Position numbers and translations under genes: made by a program
NCBI GenBank assembly: GCA_900317405.1
Contig: ONGP01000005.1
Location: 1-64,000, forward strand
Direction of reading: 5' to 3'
DNA: 64,000 bases
From: an uncultured Prevotella sp.
GTDB taxonomy: Bacteria; Bacteroidota; Bacteroidia; Bacteroidales; Bacteroidaceae
The notes under the pieces: generated by a model
Told to the model about the DNA's origin: nothing
Databases searched by the model: none
Seen by the model: only the letters and a program-made list of their open reading frames with translations
Part shown: one piece after another, positions 52,655-60,831 of the stretch
Layout of the letters: every line of letters starts with the position of its first letter
Numbering within the stretch: the first letter of the stretch is position 1

Positions 52655-54103
52655 ATGAATAAGATAGCATCACAACAGGTTTCATTGGGCGAGAAGGTAG
52701 GTTACTCCTTGGGAGATGCTGCCGCTAACCTTGTGTTCCAGATGATGATGATCTTCCAGCTTAAGTTCTATACCGACGTGTTCGGGCTGGATGGAACTAT
52801 AGCAGGCAGTGTATTGATGGTGGCCAGTCTGTCGGCTATCATTGTCGATCCAACCATAGGTTTACTTTGCGACCGTACCAACACCCGTTGGGGCAAATTC
52901 CGTCCATGGATGCTGTGGACGGTCATACCTTTCTGCGTGTTTTATATCCTGGCATTCTACAATCCGGGTATACATCAGAAGGCTCATGTGGCGCTTTATG
53001 CCACCGTCAGCTACGTGTTGCTGATGACCATCTATTCGTTTAATAACGTTCCGTACACATCGCTTGGTGGTGTGATGACCAGCGATATACGCGAGCGCAC
53101 CAGTATATCTACGGTGCGATTTGTAGTGGTTACGATTGCTCAGTTTGTGGTTCAGGGCCTTACGCTACCGATGGTAGATCACTTCTCCGATGGTCATACT
53201 TTGCAACACGGCTGGACTGTCACTATATGTATATATTCTGTCATAGCATTTATGTTCTTTGTGATTACATTCTTATCGGCCAAGGAGCGTATTCAGCCGC
53301 CGCCACGCCAGACTGTAAGCATACGTGAGGACTTAAAAAACACTGTATCTAGCGTGTCGTGGAATGCTATGGCACTGCTCACATTCTCGTTGTTCGTTAC
53401 GCTGGCCATGTGGGGTTCGGCCATGAACTTCTACTTCCAGTACAATGTCGATCAGAAGTCATTATATGATTTCCTTGTGCATTTCATCAATCTCGACCCG
53501 GAGGATGCTTATAGCATTGGCTTCTCTGTATTTAATATGATGGGGGCCGTGGTGCAGTTTGTTGGTGTTATCTGTCTGTCGCAGTATCTGGCCAACAGGT
53601 TTGGCAAGCGCAATACATTTAAGGTGTGTCTCACGATGACAGCCTTTCTCACCGCTCTGTTCTATATCCCAGAGCCTACCGATGTGGGACTGTTGTTTGT
53701 TATCAACTTCCTGCGCTCGCTGGCCTATGCGCCCACCATTCCACTGCTGTGGGCTATGATAGGCGATGTGGCCGATCATATCGAGTACGAGAACCATCGC
53801 CGTGCCACAGGTTTCTGTTTCTCGGGCATTGTGCTGGCACTCAAGCTGGGATTGGGCTTTGGTGGAGCCATCGCCGGCATATTTATCTCGATGTTCGGCT
53901 ACGTATCGGGTGGCGATGCCACTATACAGAACGAGGGTGCCATGATGGGCATCAAGCTAGTATCTAGTATTGTACCTGCTGCTCTGTTTATGGTTGGTGT
54001 GGTTGCACTGCACTACTATCCGATAACCAAAGAGTATAATGAGAATATGCAGGCCGAGTTGGCAGCACGCCGCCGGTTTGCTAACCAGAATAATAATGTT
54101 TAA
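52655..54103 (+). CDS. GPH-family sugar/cation symporter (xyloside-type)
   Basis: A 482-residue inner-membrane transporter of about 12 helices in the GPH family. The N-terminus VSLGEKVGYSLGDAAANLVF and VDPTIGLLCDRTNTRWGKFR with PWMLW match melibiose/xyloside carriers. First gene of an operon with GH43, which starts 20 bp downstream. It differs clearly in sequence from the divergently encoded GPH transporter at 49134-50525, so the two may carry different sugars. Confidence 0.9.
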   Translation: MNKIASQQVSLGEKVGYSLGDAAANLVFQMMMIFQLKFYTDVFGLDGTIAGSVLMVASLSAIIVDPTIGLLCDRTNTRWGKFRPWMLWTVIPFCVFYILAFYNPGIHQKAHVALYATVSYVLLMTIYSFNNVPYTSLGGVMTSDIRERTSISTVRFVVVTIAQFVVQGLTLPMVDHFSDGHTLQHGWTVTICIYSVIAFMFFVITFLSAKERIQPPPRQTVSIREDLKNTVSSVSWNAMALLTFSLFVTLAMWGSAMNFYFQYNVDQKSLYDFLVHFINLDPEDAYSIGFSVFNMMGAVVQFVGVICLSQYLANRFGKRNTFKVCLTMTAFLTALFYIPEPTDVGLLFVINFLRSLAYAPTIPLLWAMIGDVADHIEYENHRRATGFCFSGIVLALKLGLGFGGAIAGIFISMFGYVSGGDATIQNEGAMMGIKLVSSIVPAALFMVGVVALHYYPITKEYNENMQAELAARRRFANQNNNV

Positions 54104-54123
54104 TAACTAAAAGTGAAACGTAT

Positions 54124-55131
54124 ATGAAACCACGTTATCTTTATCCAAAAGACTTTTATGCAGATCCTTCTGCTAATGTATTCAACGGTAAACTCTATGT
54201 ATATCCCTCGCATGACTGGGAGGCTGGTGCTGCATTCGACGACGATGGCGGCCACTTCCAGATGAAGGATTACCACGTAATATCTATGGAAGATGTTGAG
54301 AATGGCGAGGTGACCGACTATGGCAAGATACTTGATGTGGCCGACGTGAAGTGGGCAGAGAAACAGATGTGGGACAACGACTGCGTAGAGAAGGATGGCA
54401 AGTACTATCTTATCTTCTCGGCCAAGGACTATAATGGTGTGTTCCATCTGGGGGTGGCTATAGCCGATAAGCCTGAGGGACCATTTATCCCTCAGAACCA
54501 GCCTATCCGCGGCTCAATGAGTATCGACCCTAGTGTGTTTAAGGACGAGGATGGACAGATTTACTGCTACTTTGGCGGCCTGTGGGGTGGTCAGTTGCAG
54601 TGGTATCAGGCTCCACAGAAGCTGGTTAAGAATGGCGAGGGTGTAGACCTTGGTCCTGCTGCCGACAAGCAGACACAGCTGTTTGCTCCTGCCGATGTGC
54701 CCGCATTGTCTAGCTTTGTAGTAAAGATGAGCGATGATGTGCTGCAGTTTGCTGAGGCTCCACGCAGCGTGCTGGTTGTAGACAAGGATGGACAGCCACT
54801 TAAGGCTGGTGATCCACACCGATTCTTCGAAGCTTCGTGGATGCACAAGTATAATGGTAAGTATTACTTCAGCTATTCTACTGGCGACAGCCACATGCTA
54901 TGCTATGGTATTGGCGACAATCCTTACGGCCCATTCACCTATCAGGGTGTAATTCTCGATCCAGTAGTGGGTTGGACTACCCATCACTCTATCGTAGAGT
55001 ACAAGGGCGAGTGGTTCTTGTTCTATCACGACTGTGTACCTTCAAACGATATAACCCATCTACGTTCGCTAAAGGTTCAGCGCCTGTTCTACAACGAAGA
55101 TGGAACTATACAGAAGGTTATCAATGAGTAA
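54124..55131 (+). CDS. GH43 beta-xylosidase/arabinofuranosidase-like enzyme
   Basis: A 335-residue five-bladed beta-propeller glycosidase of family GH43, without a signal peptide, so probably cytoplasmic. The three inverting-enzyme acids are visible: D14 in YADPSANV (base), D135 in SIDPSVF (pKa modulator) and E236 in FFEASWM (acid). It would split short xylo- or arabino-oligosaccharides taken in by the upstream transporter. Its end overlaps the following sigma factor gene by 8 bp. Confidence 0.9.
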   Translation: MKPRYLYPKDFYADPSANVFNGKLYVYPSHDWEAGAAFDDDGGHFQMKDYHVISMEDVENGEVTDYGKILDVADVKWAEKQMWDNDCVEKDGKYYLIFSAKDYNGVFHLGVAIADKPEGPFIPQNQPIRGSMSIDPSVFKDEDGQIYCYFGGLWGGQLQWYQAPQKLVKNGEGVDLGPAADKQTQLFAPADVPALSSFVVKMSDDVLQFAEAPRSVLVVDKDGQPLKAGDPHRFFEASWMHKYNGKYYFSYSTGDSHMLCYGIGDNPYGPFTYQGVILDPVVGWTTHHSIVEYKGEWFLFYHDCVPSNDITHLRSLKVQRLFYNEDGTIQKVINE

Positions 55132-55618
55132 CAACCAACTTATAACCAATTATTATATTACTCATCGTGACGAGTTGCTGGCTTACGCCAGTTCTCGTCT
55201 TGGTGGTAGAGCAGAGGCAGAAGATGTGGTACAAAACGTCTTTCTGCGTCTGCTCACTTCCACCAAACTCATCACTGAGGTGACGCTGCCTGCTCTGGTT
55301 TATACCACAGCACGCAATATGATATTCGACATCCATCGCCGTTGCTGTCATGCCAACGATTACGAGCACTACATCCGCGCCGTTTGTAGCGAGGAGTTGT
55401 CGGCCGATTCGATCTATTCTATGCATGAGATTGTTGAGCGATTGGAGCGCGGACTGGCCCGGTTGCCCGAGAATTTCCGTGAGGTTTATCGCCTGCACAT
55501 CTATGATGGCATGAAGGTAAGCGAGATATGTCAGCAAACGGGCGATAGCTACAAGAGTGTTGAGTATCGCCTGGGTACAGCTCGCCGAGTGGTGCGTAGT
55601 TACTTAAAGGCTATTTAA
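55124..55618 (+). CDS. ECF-type sigma factor coupled to the GH43 operon
   Basis: A 164-residue sigma-70 family protein. Region 2 is LAYASSRLGGRAEAEDVVQN, VFLRLL. Region 4 is LPENFREVYRLHIYDGMKVSE, split by the helix-turn-helix SYKSVEYRLGTARRVVRSYL. I chose ATG 55124 (MSNNQLITNYY), which overlaps the GH43 end by 8 bp; the longer frame from 55100 lies wholly within GH43 coding sequence. No anti-sigma gene follows; the next gene is convergent. It may regulate this sugar locus or simply be translationally coupled. Confidence 0.85.
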   Translation: MSNNQLITNYYITHRDELLAYASSRLGGRAEAEDVVQNVFLRLLTSTKLITEVTLPALVYTTARNMIFDIHRRCCHANDYEHYIRAVCSEELSADSIYSMHEIVERLERGLARLPENFREVYRLHIYDGMKVSEICQQTGDSYKSVEYRLGTARRVVRSYLKAI

Positions 55619-56858
55619 ATATTAGGGTAGACAACCTATCAGTGGCAAACAACTCGTTTGCCACTTTCTGTATGTCGTTGGCTGTCACCTTGTCGATGCT
55701 TTCAAACAGTCGGTCTACATTTTTCTCCCATCCGTAGTGCAGATAGCTTTTGCCGAAGTCGAGTGCAAACTGCTCGCGATTGTCGCATGCTATGGCTATC
55801 TGTCCCTTCAGTTGCTGCTTAGCTGTACGTAGTGCGGTAGGCGTCAGCGGTTTCTGCATCACCTTGTCCAGCTCGCGGCGTACCAGTCGCAGGCAGCGCT
55901 TCACGTCGTGCGGATCGCAACCAAAGTATATGCTCCACATGCCCGTATCACTATAGCTGACCATGGTGCTCTCTACGGTGTAAACCAGTCCGTTGCGCTC
56001 GCGCAGAGCCAGGTTCAGTCGGGCGTTCATGCTTGGTCCGCCCAGTATATTATTAAGTAGGTATAGGGCTATGCGCATGGGGTGATGTATGTCGTAGCTG
56101 CGGGTCCCCAGCATCACATGAGCCTGATGTGAGCCGATGTTCCTAGTAATCTCTCTGGCATCCTTGTCAATTCGGCAAGGCGTGCTTGTGATGCCAGCGC
56201 TACTAGAAGATTTGGATACACTGGTGATACCTGCTTTGCTAGCCGCTGATGATACCAGTTTTACTACCCGTTTAAAGTCCACGTCGCCGTAGATAAAGAA
56301 TACGGTGTTGTCTGGTCGATAGCATCGGCTGGTAAACCTTAGTGCATTCTCGGTAGTGTATGTGCGCAACTGGTCGACCTGGCCCAGTATGTTGTGGCCA
56401 AGGGGATGGCCTTCGAATAGCATATTCTCAAACTCATCGTATATCAGTTCGGCGGGCGAGTCGTTGTAGCTTTCTATCTCATCGCATATAACCTCAACCT
56501 CCTTGTCTATCTCGTGCTGCGGATATGTGCTGCAGAACACGATGTCTGTAAGCACATCGATGGCTTTCGTGATGTGGTCCTTGTGTATGGCCGCGTAGAA
56601 TGTGGTGTCTTCTTTGTTGGTAAACGCATTCAGGTCGCCGCCCAACTGCTCCAGAGCATTTATTACTTGCAGCGCATTACGACGGCGAGTGCCCTTAAAC
56701 GTCATGTGTTCGCAGAAGTGGGCCATACCCTCCTCGCCAGGCAACTCATCTCGAGTGCCCGCAGCTACCTGGTAGCCGCAGTACACCACCTGTGCCACAC
56801 TCGGCTTATGTATTATCCTAAGCCCGCAGTCGAGCGTTATCGTATTATAATTTGCCAT
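55611..56858 (-). CDS. M16 family zinc metallopeptidase
   Basis: A 415-residue insulinase-family peptidase. The inverted zinc motif HFCEH is at H47-H51 in GMAHFCEHMTFKG, and the third ligand is in the acidic helix EVEVICDEIESYNDSPAE. The C-terminal half is the second M16 domain (ILGGPSMNARLNLALRERNG, LVYTVES). There is no signal peptide, suggesting the cytoplasm. The start at 56858 (MANYNTITLD) is preferred because the longer frame to 56906 runs through the tRNA terminator. Its stop overlaps the convergent sigma gene by 8 bp. Confidence 0.9.
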   Translation of the reverse strand: MANYNTITLDCGLRIIHKPSVAQVVYCGYQVAAGTRDELPGEEGMAHFCEHMTFKGTRRRNALQVINALEQLGGDLNAFTNKEDTTFYAAIHKDHITKAIDVLTDIVFCSTYPQHEIDKEVEVICDEIESYNDSPAELIYDEFENMLFEGHPLGHNILGQVDQLRTYTTENALRFTSRCYRPDNTVFFIYGDVDFKRVVKLVSSAASKAGITSVSKSSSSAGITSTPCRIDKDAREITRNIGSHQAHVMLGTRSYDIHHPMRIALYLLNNILGGPSMNARLNLALRERNGLVYTVESTMVSYSDTGMWSIYFGCDPHDVKRCLRLVRRELDKVMQKPLTPTALRTAKQQLKGQIAIACDNREQFALDFGKSYLHYGWEKNVDRLFESIDKVTANDIQKVANELFATDRLSTLIFK

Positions 56859-56886
56859 TTCCCCGTATAACAAACTTCTATTTCCA

Positions 56887-56920
56887 AAAGAAGCCCCAAG
56901 ATTCATCTTGAGGCTTCTTT
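56887..56920 (-). terminator. Terminator of the CAU tRNA gene
   Basis: The 16-bp arms 56887-56902 and 56905-56920 pair with one G-T wobble around a two-base gap, just after the tRNA 3' end on the minus strand, and run into TTTTGG. A near-consensus promoter box (TTCTTTTG, complement of 56885-56892) overlaps it and could start the M16 peptidase transcript. Confidence 0.8.
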
Positions 56921-56926
56921 GTTTTG

Positions 56927-57000
56927 TGGACCAGCCTGGGCTTGAACCAGGGACCTCCAGATTATGAGTCTGTTGCTCTAACCAACTGAGCTACAAGTCC
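56927..57000 (-). tRNA. tRNA with CAU anticodon (tRNA-Met, or tRNA-Ile2)
   Basis: A 74-nt cloverleaf is readable on the minus strand: acceptor GGACTTG with CTGGTCC, D-arm GCTC...GAGC, anticodon loop CTCATAA (CAU), T-arm CCTGG-TTCAAGC-CCAGG and discriminator A. CCA is not encoded. Two non-standard pairs are visible: T-T in the acceptor stem (position 6) and A-G at the top of the anticodon stem. The anticodon CAU could be elongator methionine or lysidine-modified isoleucine; I favour methionine. Confidence 0.85.
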
Positions 57001-57023
57001 GATGCAAATGCTTTTTGCGGGTG

Positions 57024-57031
57024 CAAAGGTA
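57024..57031 (-). promoter_or_regulatory. TAnnTTTG box for the CAU tRNA
   Basis: TACCTTTG on the minus strand, 23 bp upstream of the mature tRNA 5' end. Confidence 0.6.
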
Positions 57032-57115
57032 AGGTAATTTCTTTAAATATCCAAATTTTTAAGAGGAAATAACTAAAAATGATTGAAATCAGGCCCTAAA
57101 TTGCAGATTTTTAGC

Positions 57116-57123
57116 TAACTTTG
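57116..57123 (+). promoter_or_regulatory. TAnnTTTG box before ribF
   Basis: TAACTTTG ends 9 bp before ATG 57133, so the ribF leader would be a few bases at most. It overlaps the TTG codon that opens the longer frame at 57121. Confidence 0.55.
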
Positions 57124-57132
57124 CGGCCTAAT

Positions 57133-58074
57133 ATGGAGATAATAGTCGATATAGACATAACAAAAGGGCTGCCTGAGTGCATAGCTACCATCGGCGTGTT
57201 TGATGGTGTGCACCGCGGACATCAGCACCTGATAAGCATGGTTACAGCCGAGGCCAAGCGCTGCGGTGCGGCATCAATGGTGATTACGTTCGATCGCCAG
57301 CCACGACAGGTTTTCGATGCTGCGTTTCAGCCGCAAGTACTGTCGACACTCGACGAGAAGCGCACCTACGTAGAGCAGTTGGGTGTGGATTATTTGGTGG
57401 TACTACCCTTTACGCGCCAGATGGCAGAGCTGTCGGCACGCCGGTTTATGCAGCAGATGCTGCACGACAAGCTGAATGTACGCACACTGATAACCGGCTA
57501 CGACAACCGATTCGGTCACAACCGTGCCGAGGGATTCGATGACTACGTGAGGTATGGCCGCGAGATGGGTATGCATGTGATGCGTGGCGATGCAGAGATG
57601 ATGACCGACGGAAAGCAAGCTGTGAGTTCATCAGTGATACGACAGTTGCTGAGCGAGGGCCGTGTAGAGTTGATGCCCGTCTGCATGAATCGAAACTATC
57701 AGCTATCGGGCCGTGTGGCCAGTGGCGAACATATCGGCACAGGCCTTGGATTTCCCACGGCTAATATAGAGCCCAGCGATCCTAACAAGATGGTGCCTGC
57801 ATCGGGTGTATACGCCGTGTGGGCAAGCATTGGCTGTGGGCGCAGAATGCCGGCAATGATGAATATAGGCACGCGCCCAACGTTTGAAGGTCACCATACT
57901 ACGCTAGAGGTGAACATATTGGGCTTTACTGGCGACATATATGGCCAGACGGTAACAATCGATTTTGTGGCTCGACTGCGCGATGAGCGACGATTTGACA
58001 CGCCCGAGGCGCTGGTGGCACAGATAGAAGACGACAAACGAAAAGTAGAACAGATATTAGACCAGACAAAATGA
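57133..58074 (+). CDS. ribF: Bifunctional riboflavin kinase/FAD synthetase
   Basis: A 313-residue enzyme that phosphorylates riboflavin to FMN and adenylates FMN to FAD. The N-terminal nucleotidyltransferase domain shows IGVFDGVHRGHQHLI and FDRQPRQVF, then ITGYDNRFGHNRAEG and SSSVIRQLLSEGRVE. The C-terminal kinase domain shows LSGRVASGEHIGTGLGFPTA with N and MMNIGTRPTFEG. The ATG at 57133 (MEIIVDID) is preferred over the upstream TTG at 57121, which lies in the promoter box. It overlaps the CPBP protease gene by 4 bp. Confidence 0.95.
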   Translation: MEIIVDIDITKGLPECIATIGVFDGVHRGHQHLISMVTAEAKRCGAASMVITFDRQPRQVFDAAFQPQVLSTLDEKRTYVEQLGVDYLVVLPFTRQMAELSARRFMQQMLHDKLNVRTLITGYDNRFGHNRAEGFDDYVRYGREMGMHVMRGDAEMMTDGKQAVSSSVIRQLLSEGRVELMPVCMNRNYQLSGRVASGEHIGTGLGFPTANIEPSDPNKMVPASGVYAVWASIGCGRRMPAMMNIGTRPTFEGHHTTLEVNILGFTGDIYGQTVTIDFVARLRDERRFDTPEALVAQIEDDKRKVEQILDQTK

Positions 58075-58829
58075 AGAATGCAATAATCTATACGATAGTG
58101 TTTATCTCATTACAGGTAGTGTTTGGTGGCATAGTGATGGTCGTGAGTAAGCTGATGGGATTTGCCCCAATGGGATCTGTGAGCCTCATTACTGCTAGCA
58201 TACTTTGTAATTTAGTGGCGTTTGCACTGTTTCTGAAATGTAAATGGGCAGAAGTCAGCGGACATTGGCTGCGTACTCGCCCTTGGACAGTGTTGCTGTG
58301 GACAGTTGTGGCATCGCTGGGTGCGATTACACCATCGGTATGGTTGCAGGAGATGCTGCCCGAGTTGCCCAATGTAGCCGAAAGGGGGCTGGATAGCTTA
58401 ATGAGCAATCGACTGGGATATGTAGTGGTAGGACTGCTTGCACCACTGGTAGAGGAACTGGTGTTTCGTGGAGCAGTATTGCGCAGTCTGCTGCGTTGGC
58501 ATCATAATCATTGGGTGGCTATTGCCATATCGGCAGCGCTGTTTGCTCTGACGCACATGAATCCAGCACAGATGCCGCATGCATTCTTGATAGGTATGTT
58601 GGTGGGATGGATGTACTATCGCACAGATAGCATTATACCAGGAGTGGTGTATCATTGGGTAAACAATTCGGTAGCCTATGCTATGTATCATATATCGGTA
58701 GTATTATATGGAACAGCCGATCCTACACTCGAAGACATGTTTGGCTCACATGTGCTATTGGAGGTTGCCTTCTCGTTGCTGATACTGATGCCAGCGATAT
58801 ATCAGCTTAACCTCAGAATGAAAAAGTAA
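58071..58829 (+). CDS. CPBP-family intramembrane metalloprotease
   Basis: A 252-residue inner-membrane protein with about seven helices, of the CAAX-protease/Rce1-like CPBP family. The catalytic motif EExxxR is E128-E129-R133 in LVEELVFRGAVLRSLL. Histidine H162 is in FALTHMN, and H195 and N199 are in VYHWVNNSVAY. Bacterial roles include bacteriocin immunity and protein processing; the target here is unknown. It overlaps ribF by 4 bp and is the last gene of the pair. Confidence 0.88.
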   Translation: MKNAIIYTIVFISLQVVFGGIVMVVSKLMGFAPMGSVSLITASILCNLVAFALFLKCKWAEVSGHWLRTRPWTVLLWTVVASLGAITPSVWLQEMLPELPNVAERGLDSLMSNRLGYVVVGLLAPLVEELVFRGAVLRSLLRWHHNHWVAIAISAALFALTHMNPAQMPHAFLIGMLVGWMYYRTDSIIPGVVYHWVNNSVAYAMYHISVVLYGTADPTLEDMFGSHVLLEVAFSLLILMPAIYQLNLRMKK

Positions 58830-58851
58830 TCGAATCGTATAGCATTGAAGA

Positions 58852-58885
58852 AGGCTGCAGCCCCATCGTAGTGGGAGTGCAGCCT
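58852..58885 (+). terminator. Possible terminator hairpin after the CPBP gene
   Basis: The 8-bp arms 58852-58859 and 58878-58885 (AGGCTGCA / TGCAGCCT) pair perfectly, with further CCCC/GGG pairing inside. No strong T run follows, so its terminator role is uncertain. Confidence 0.45.
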
Positions 58886-58994
58886 GAACTTCAGCGTTAG
58901 TATTTCCTGAAAATTTGAGAGAAATGAAGCTTCACAGCTTCTACATAATTGTTTTACTTGTTTTTATTATAAAGAAAGCATAGAAAAAAATATC

Positions 58995-59471
58995 TTATTC
59001 AACTATGGTGGGAGTGTCTGTTGTCACCTTCACCGTGTCGGTGATGTTCTCGGCCTGTATGGTGCCGAGGGTATTAACAGAGTCGGCCTGATGCTGCTCC
59101 TGGAATCGGGCGTAAGCATCCTTCGGGTCGTCCCATCCTCGATCCCATGGTGCCTGTGCGGCATTACCTATGGTAAGGATGATGGCCACCACGGCTGCAG
59201 CACGGAATAGTGGCATGAGGCGATGGGTGAACGATACCACCTTGGCCTTCTTGTCTTCCTGCTGTCCCACCATTGCGAGAATACGGGCATCGAAGTCATC
59301 GCCAAGAGCCTGCTCCTTATCCTGCTGGATGGTAAACAGGGCCTTGTACTGCTGTAACTCGGCAGGTACGTCGTCCTGACTGAAGAAGGTGCGCAGAATG
59401 GCCTCTTCCTGCAGTGTTGTTTCACACTGCCAATAACGCTCCAGCAACTGATTGATGTACTTATAGTCCAT
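58995..59471 (-). CDS. Small membrane protein, probable anti-sigma factor
   Basis: A 158-residue protein. The N-terminal 90 residues are helical and cytoplasmic (YKYINQLLERYWQCETTLQE), followed by one helix at about 89-107 (LFRAAAVVAIILTIGNAA) and a short Thr/Asp-rich periplasmic tail. No anti-sigma zinc motif is visible. The start overlaps the end of the ECF sigma gene by 11 bp, the arrangement expected of a sigma/anti-sigma pair. I do not recognise the family with certainty. Confidence 0.65.
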   Translation of the reverse strand: MDYKYINQLLERYWQCETTLQEEAILRTFFSQDDVPAELQQYKALFTIQQDKEQALGDDFDARILAMVGQQEDKKAKVVSFTHRLMPLFRAAAVVAIILTIGNAAQAPWDRGWDDPKDAYARFQEQHQADSVNTLGTIQAENITDTVKVTTDTPTIVE

Positions 59472-59979
59472 ATTTCTCTGATTCTATATATTTTTGTCGG
59501 ATGGCCTGTCGGGCGCGGAAGATGTTTACCTTTACCTGCTCTTCGGTTATAGCCATTATCGACGCAATCTCTTTATAACTTTTGCCTTCAAACTCTCGCA
59601 GGTGCATTGCACTTCGCTGTTTCTCAGGCAACTCATTTATCAATCGGCGTATCAGCTCAACTCGGTCGCGCTGCATAGCCTGTTCTTCAGGATTCGAGGC
59701 GTAGCTCTGGTCGGGCTTTTCGTGTTCGCCCTCCTCAAGACTCTGGTTTTGGTTTTCCATCTTGCGCATCCTGTCGAGTGCCAGGTTTCGGCAGATGGTC
59801 AAGCAGAAGGCTTCTATCGATTCGATTTCATCCCAGCCGTCTCTGCGGTTCCAGACTTTTATCATCGTGTCTTGTACTACATCCTCTGCCTCTGCAGGGT
59901 TGAGGGTGATGCGGAGGGCAAGCCTGTAGAGCTCGTTCTTCAGCGGCAAGATGTCGTTTTCGAAACTTATCTTTTTCAT
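59461..59979 (-). CDS. ECF-type sigma factor
   Basis: A 172-residue sigma-70 family factor. Region 2: LKNELYRLALRITLNPAEAE, DVVQDTMIKVWNRRD and IESIEAFCLTICRNLALDRM. Region 4: LPEKQRSAMHLREFEGKSYK, EIASIMAITEEQVKVNIFRA. The two regions are joined by a charged linker. A near-consensus promoter box (AACTTTTG on the minus strand, about 60010-60017) precedes it. The overlapping downstream membrane protein is probably its partner. Confidence 0.92.
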   Translation of the reverse strand: MKKISFENDILPLKNELYRLALRITLNPAEAEDVVQDTMIKVWNRRDGWDEIESIEAFCLTICRNLALDRMRKMENQNQSLEEGEHEKPDQSYASNPEEQAMQRDRVELIRRLINELPEKQRSAMHLREFEGKSYKEIASIMAITEEQVKVNIFRARQAIRQKYIESEKYGL

Positions 59980-60037
59980 CCTCTTCTTCTTATATGACGA
60001 ATAGCCTGGGGCAAAAGTTACAAGTAAAACAAAAAAA

Positions 60038-60811
60038 TTAAGAAATAATTGTTCCGCTGTGTCCGTCGATGGCTGTGGCCAGGGTGATGATCACTCGGCT
60101 TACGCCTGCATCGATGGCGCTCAGAGCGTTCTCAATCTTAGGCAGCATGCCACCGCTGATGGTGCCATCGGCCTTGTAGCGCTCAAAGTCGGCGCGGTTG
60201 ATGGTCGGGATGACCGAATCATCATCATCGGGATTGCTTAGCACACCTTTCTTCTCGAAGCTGTAAATCAGCGTAACGTCGTAGATAGATGCCAGAGCCT
60301 TAGCAGTCTCGCTGGCGATAGTGTCGGCATTGGTGTTAAGGATGTTGCCCTGACCGTCGTGGGTTAGCGGGGCCATCACTGGTGTTATGCCAGCCTCGAT
60401 GAGTCGGCTAAGCATCTGGCCATCGGCACGATCCACATCGCCTACAAATCCGAAATCGATACCATCTTTAAGCGGACGCTTGTGGCTGCGGATAACATCG
60501 ATGTCGGCACCAGTAAGACCCAGTGCGTTTACACCGTTGGCCTGCAGACGGGCTACAAGATTCTTGTTTACCAGTCCGCCGTAAACCATTGTTACCACGC
60601 TTAGCATCTCGGCATCGGTAATGCGGCGGCCACCTACCATTTTCGACTCGATGCCCAGACTGGCAGCCACCTGTGTGGCACGTCGCCCCCCCCCATGGAT
60701 GAGCACCTTGCGGCCAGGTATGGCACTGAAGTCCTTAAGCAACTGAGCCAGTTGGACTTCGTCTTCGACTACGGCTCCGCCAACTTTTACAATTGTTAGT
60801 GTTTGTTTCAT
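60038..60811 (-). CDS. argB: Acetylglutamate kinase (acylglutamate kinase)
   Basis: A 257-residue cytoplasmic enzyme of the amino-acid-kinase fold that phosphorylates N-acylglutamate in arginine synthesis. It begins with KVGGAVVEDE, then VLIHGGGRRATQVAASLGIE. The middle has LGLTGADIDVI; TPVMAPLTHDGQGNILNTNA, DTIASETAKAL and GGMLPKIENALSAIDAGVSR follow. In several Bacteroidetes the pathway uses succinyl rather than acetyl intermediates, so the substrate could be N-succinylglutamate. The Gly-Gly-Gly of HGGG is encoded by nine consecutive G residues (complement of 60686-60694). It lies 20 bp after the RelA/SpoT gene. Confidence 0.93.
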   Translation of the reverse strand: MKQTLTIVKVGGAVVEDEVQLAQLLKDFSAIPGRKVLIHGGGRRATQVAASLGIESKMVGGRRITDAEMLSVVTMVYGGLVNKNLVARLQANGVNALGLTGADIDVIRSHKRPLKDGIDFGFVGDVDRADGQMLSRLIEAGITPVMAPLTHDGQGNILNTNADTIASETAKALASIYDVTLIYSFEKKGVLSNPDDDDSVIPTINRADFERYKADGTISGGMLPKIENALSAIDAGVSRVIITLATAIDGHSGTIIS

Positions 60812-60831
60812 TTATTAATAATGTATATCAC

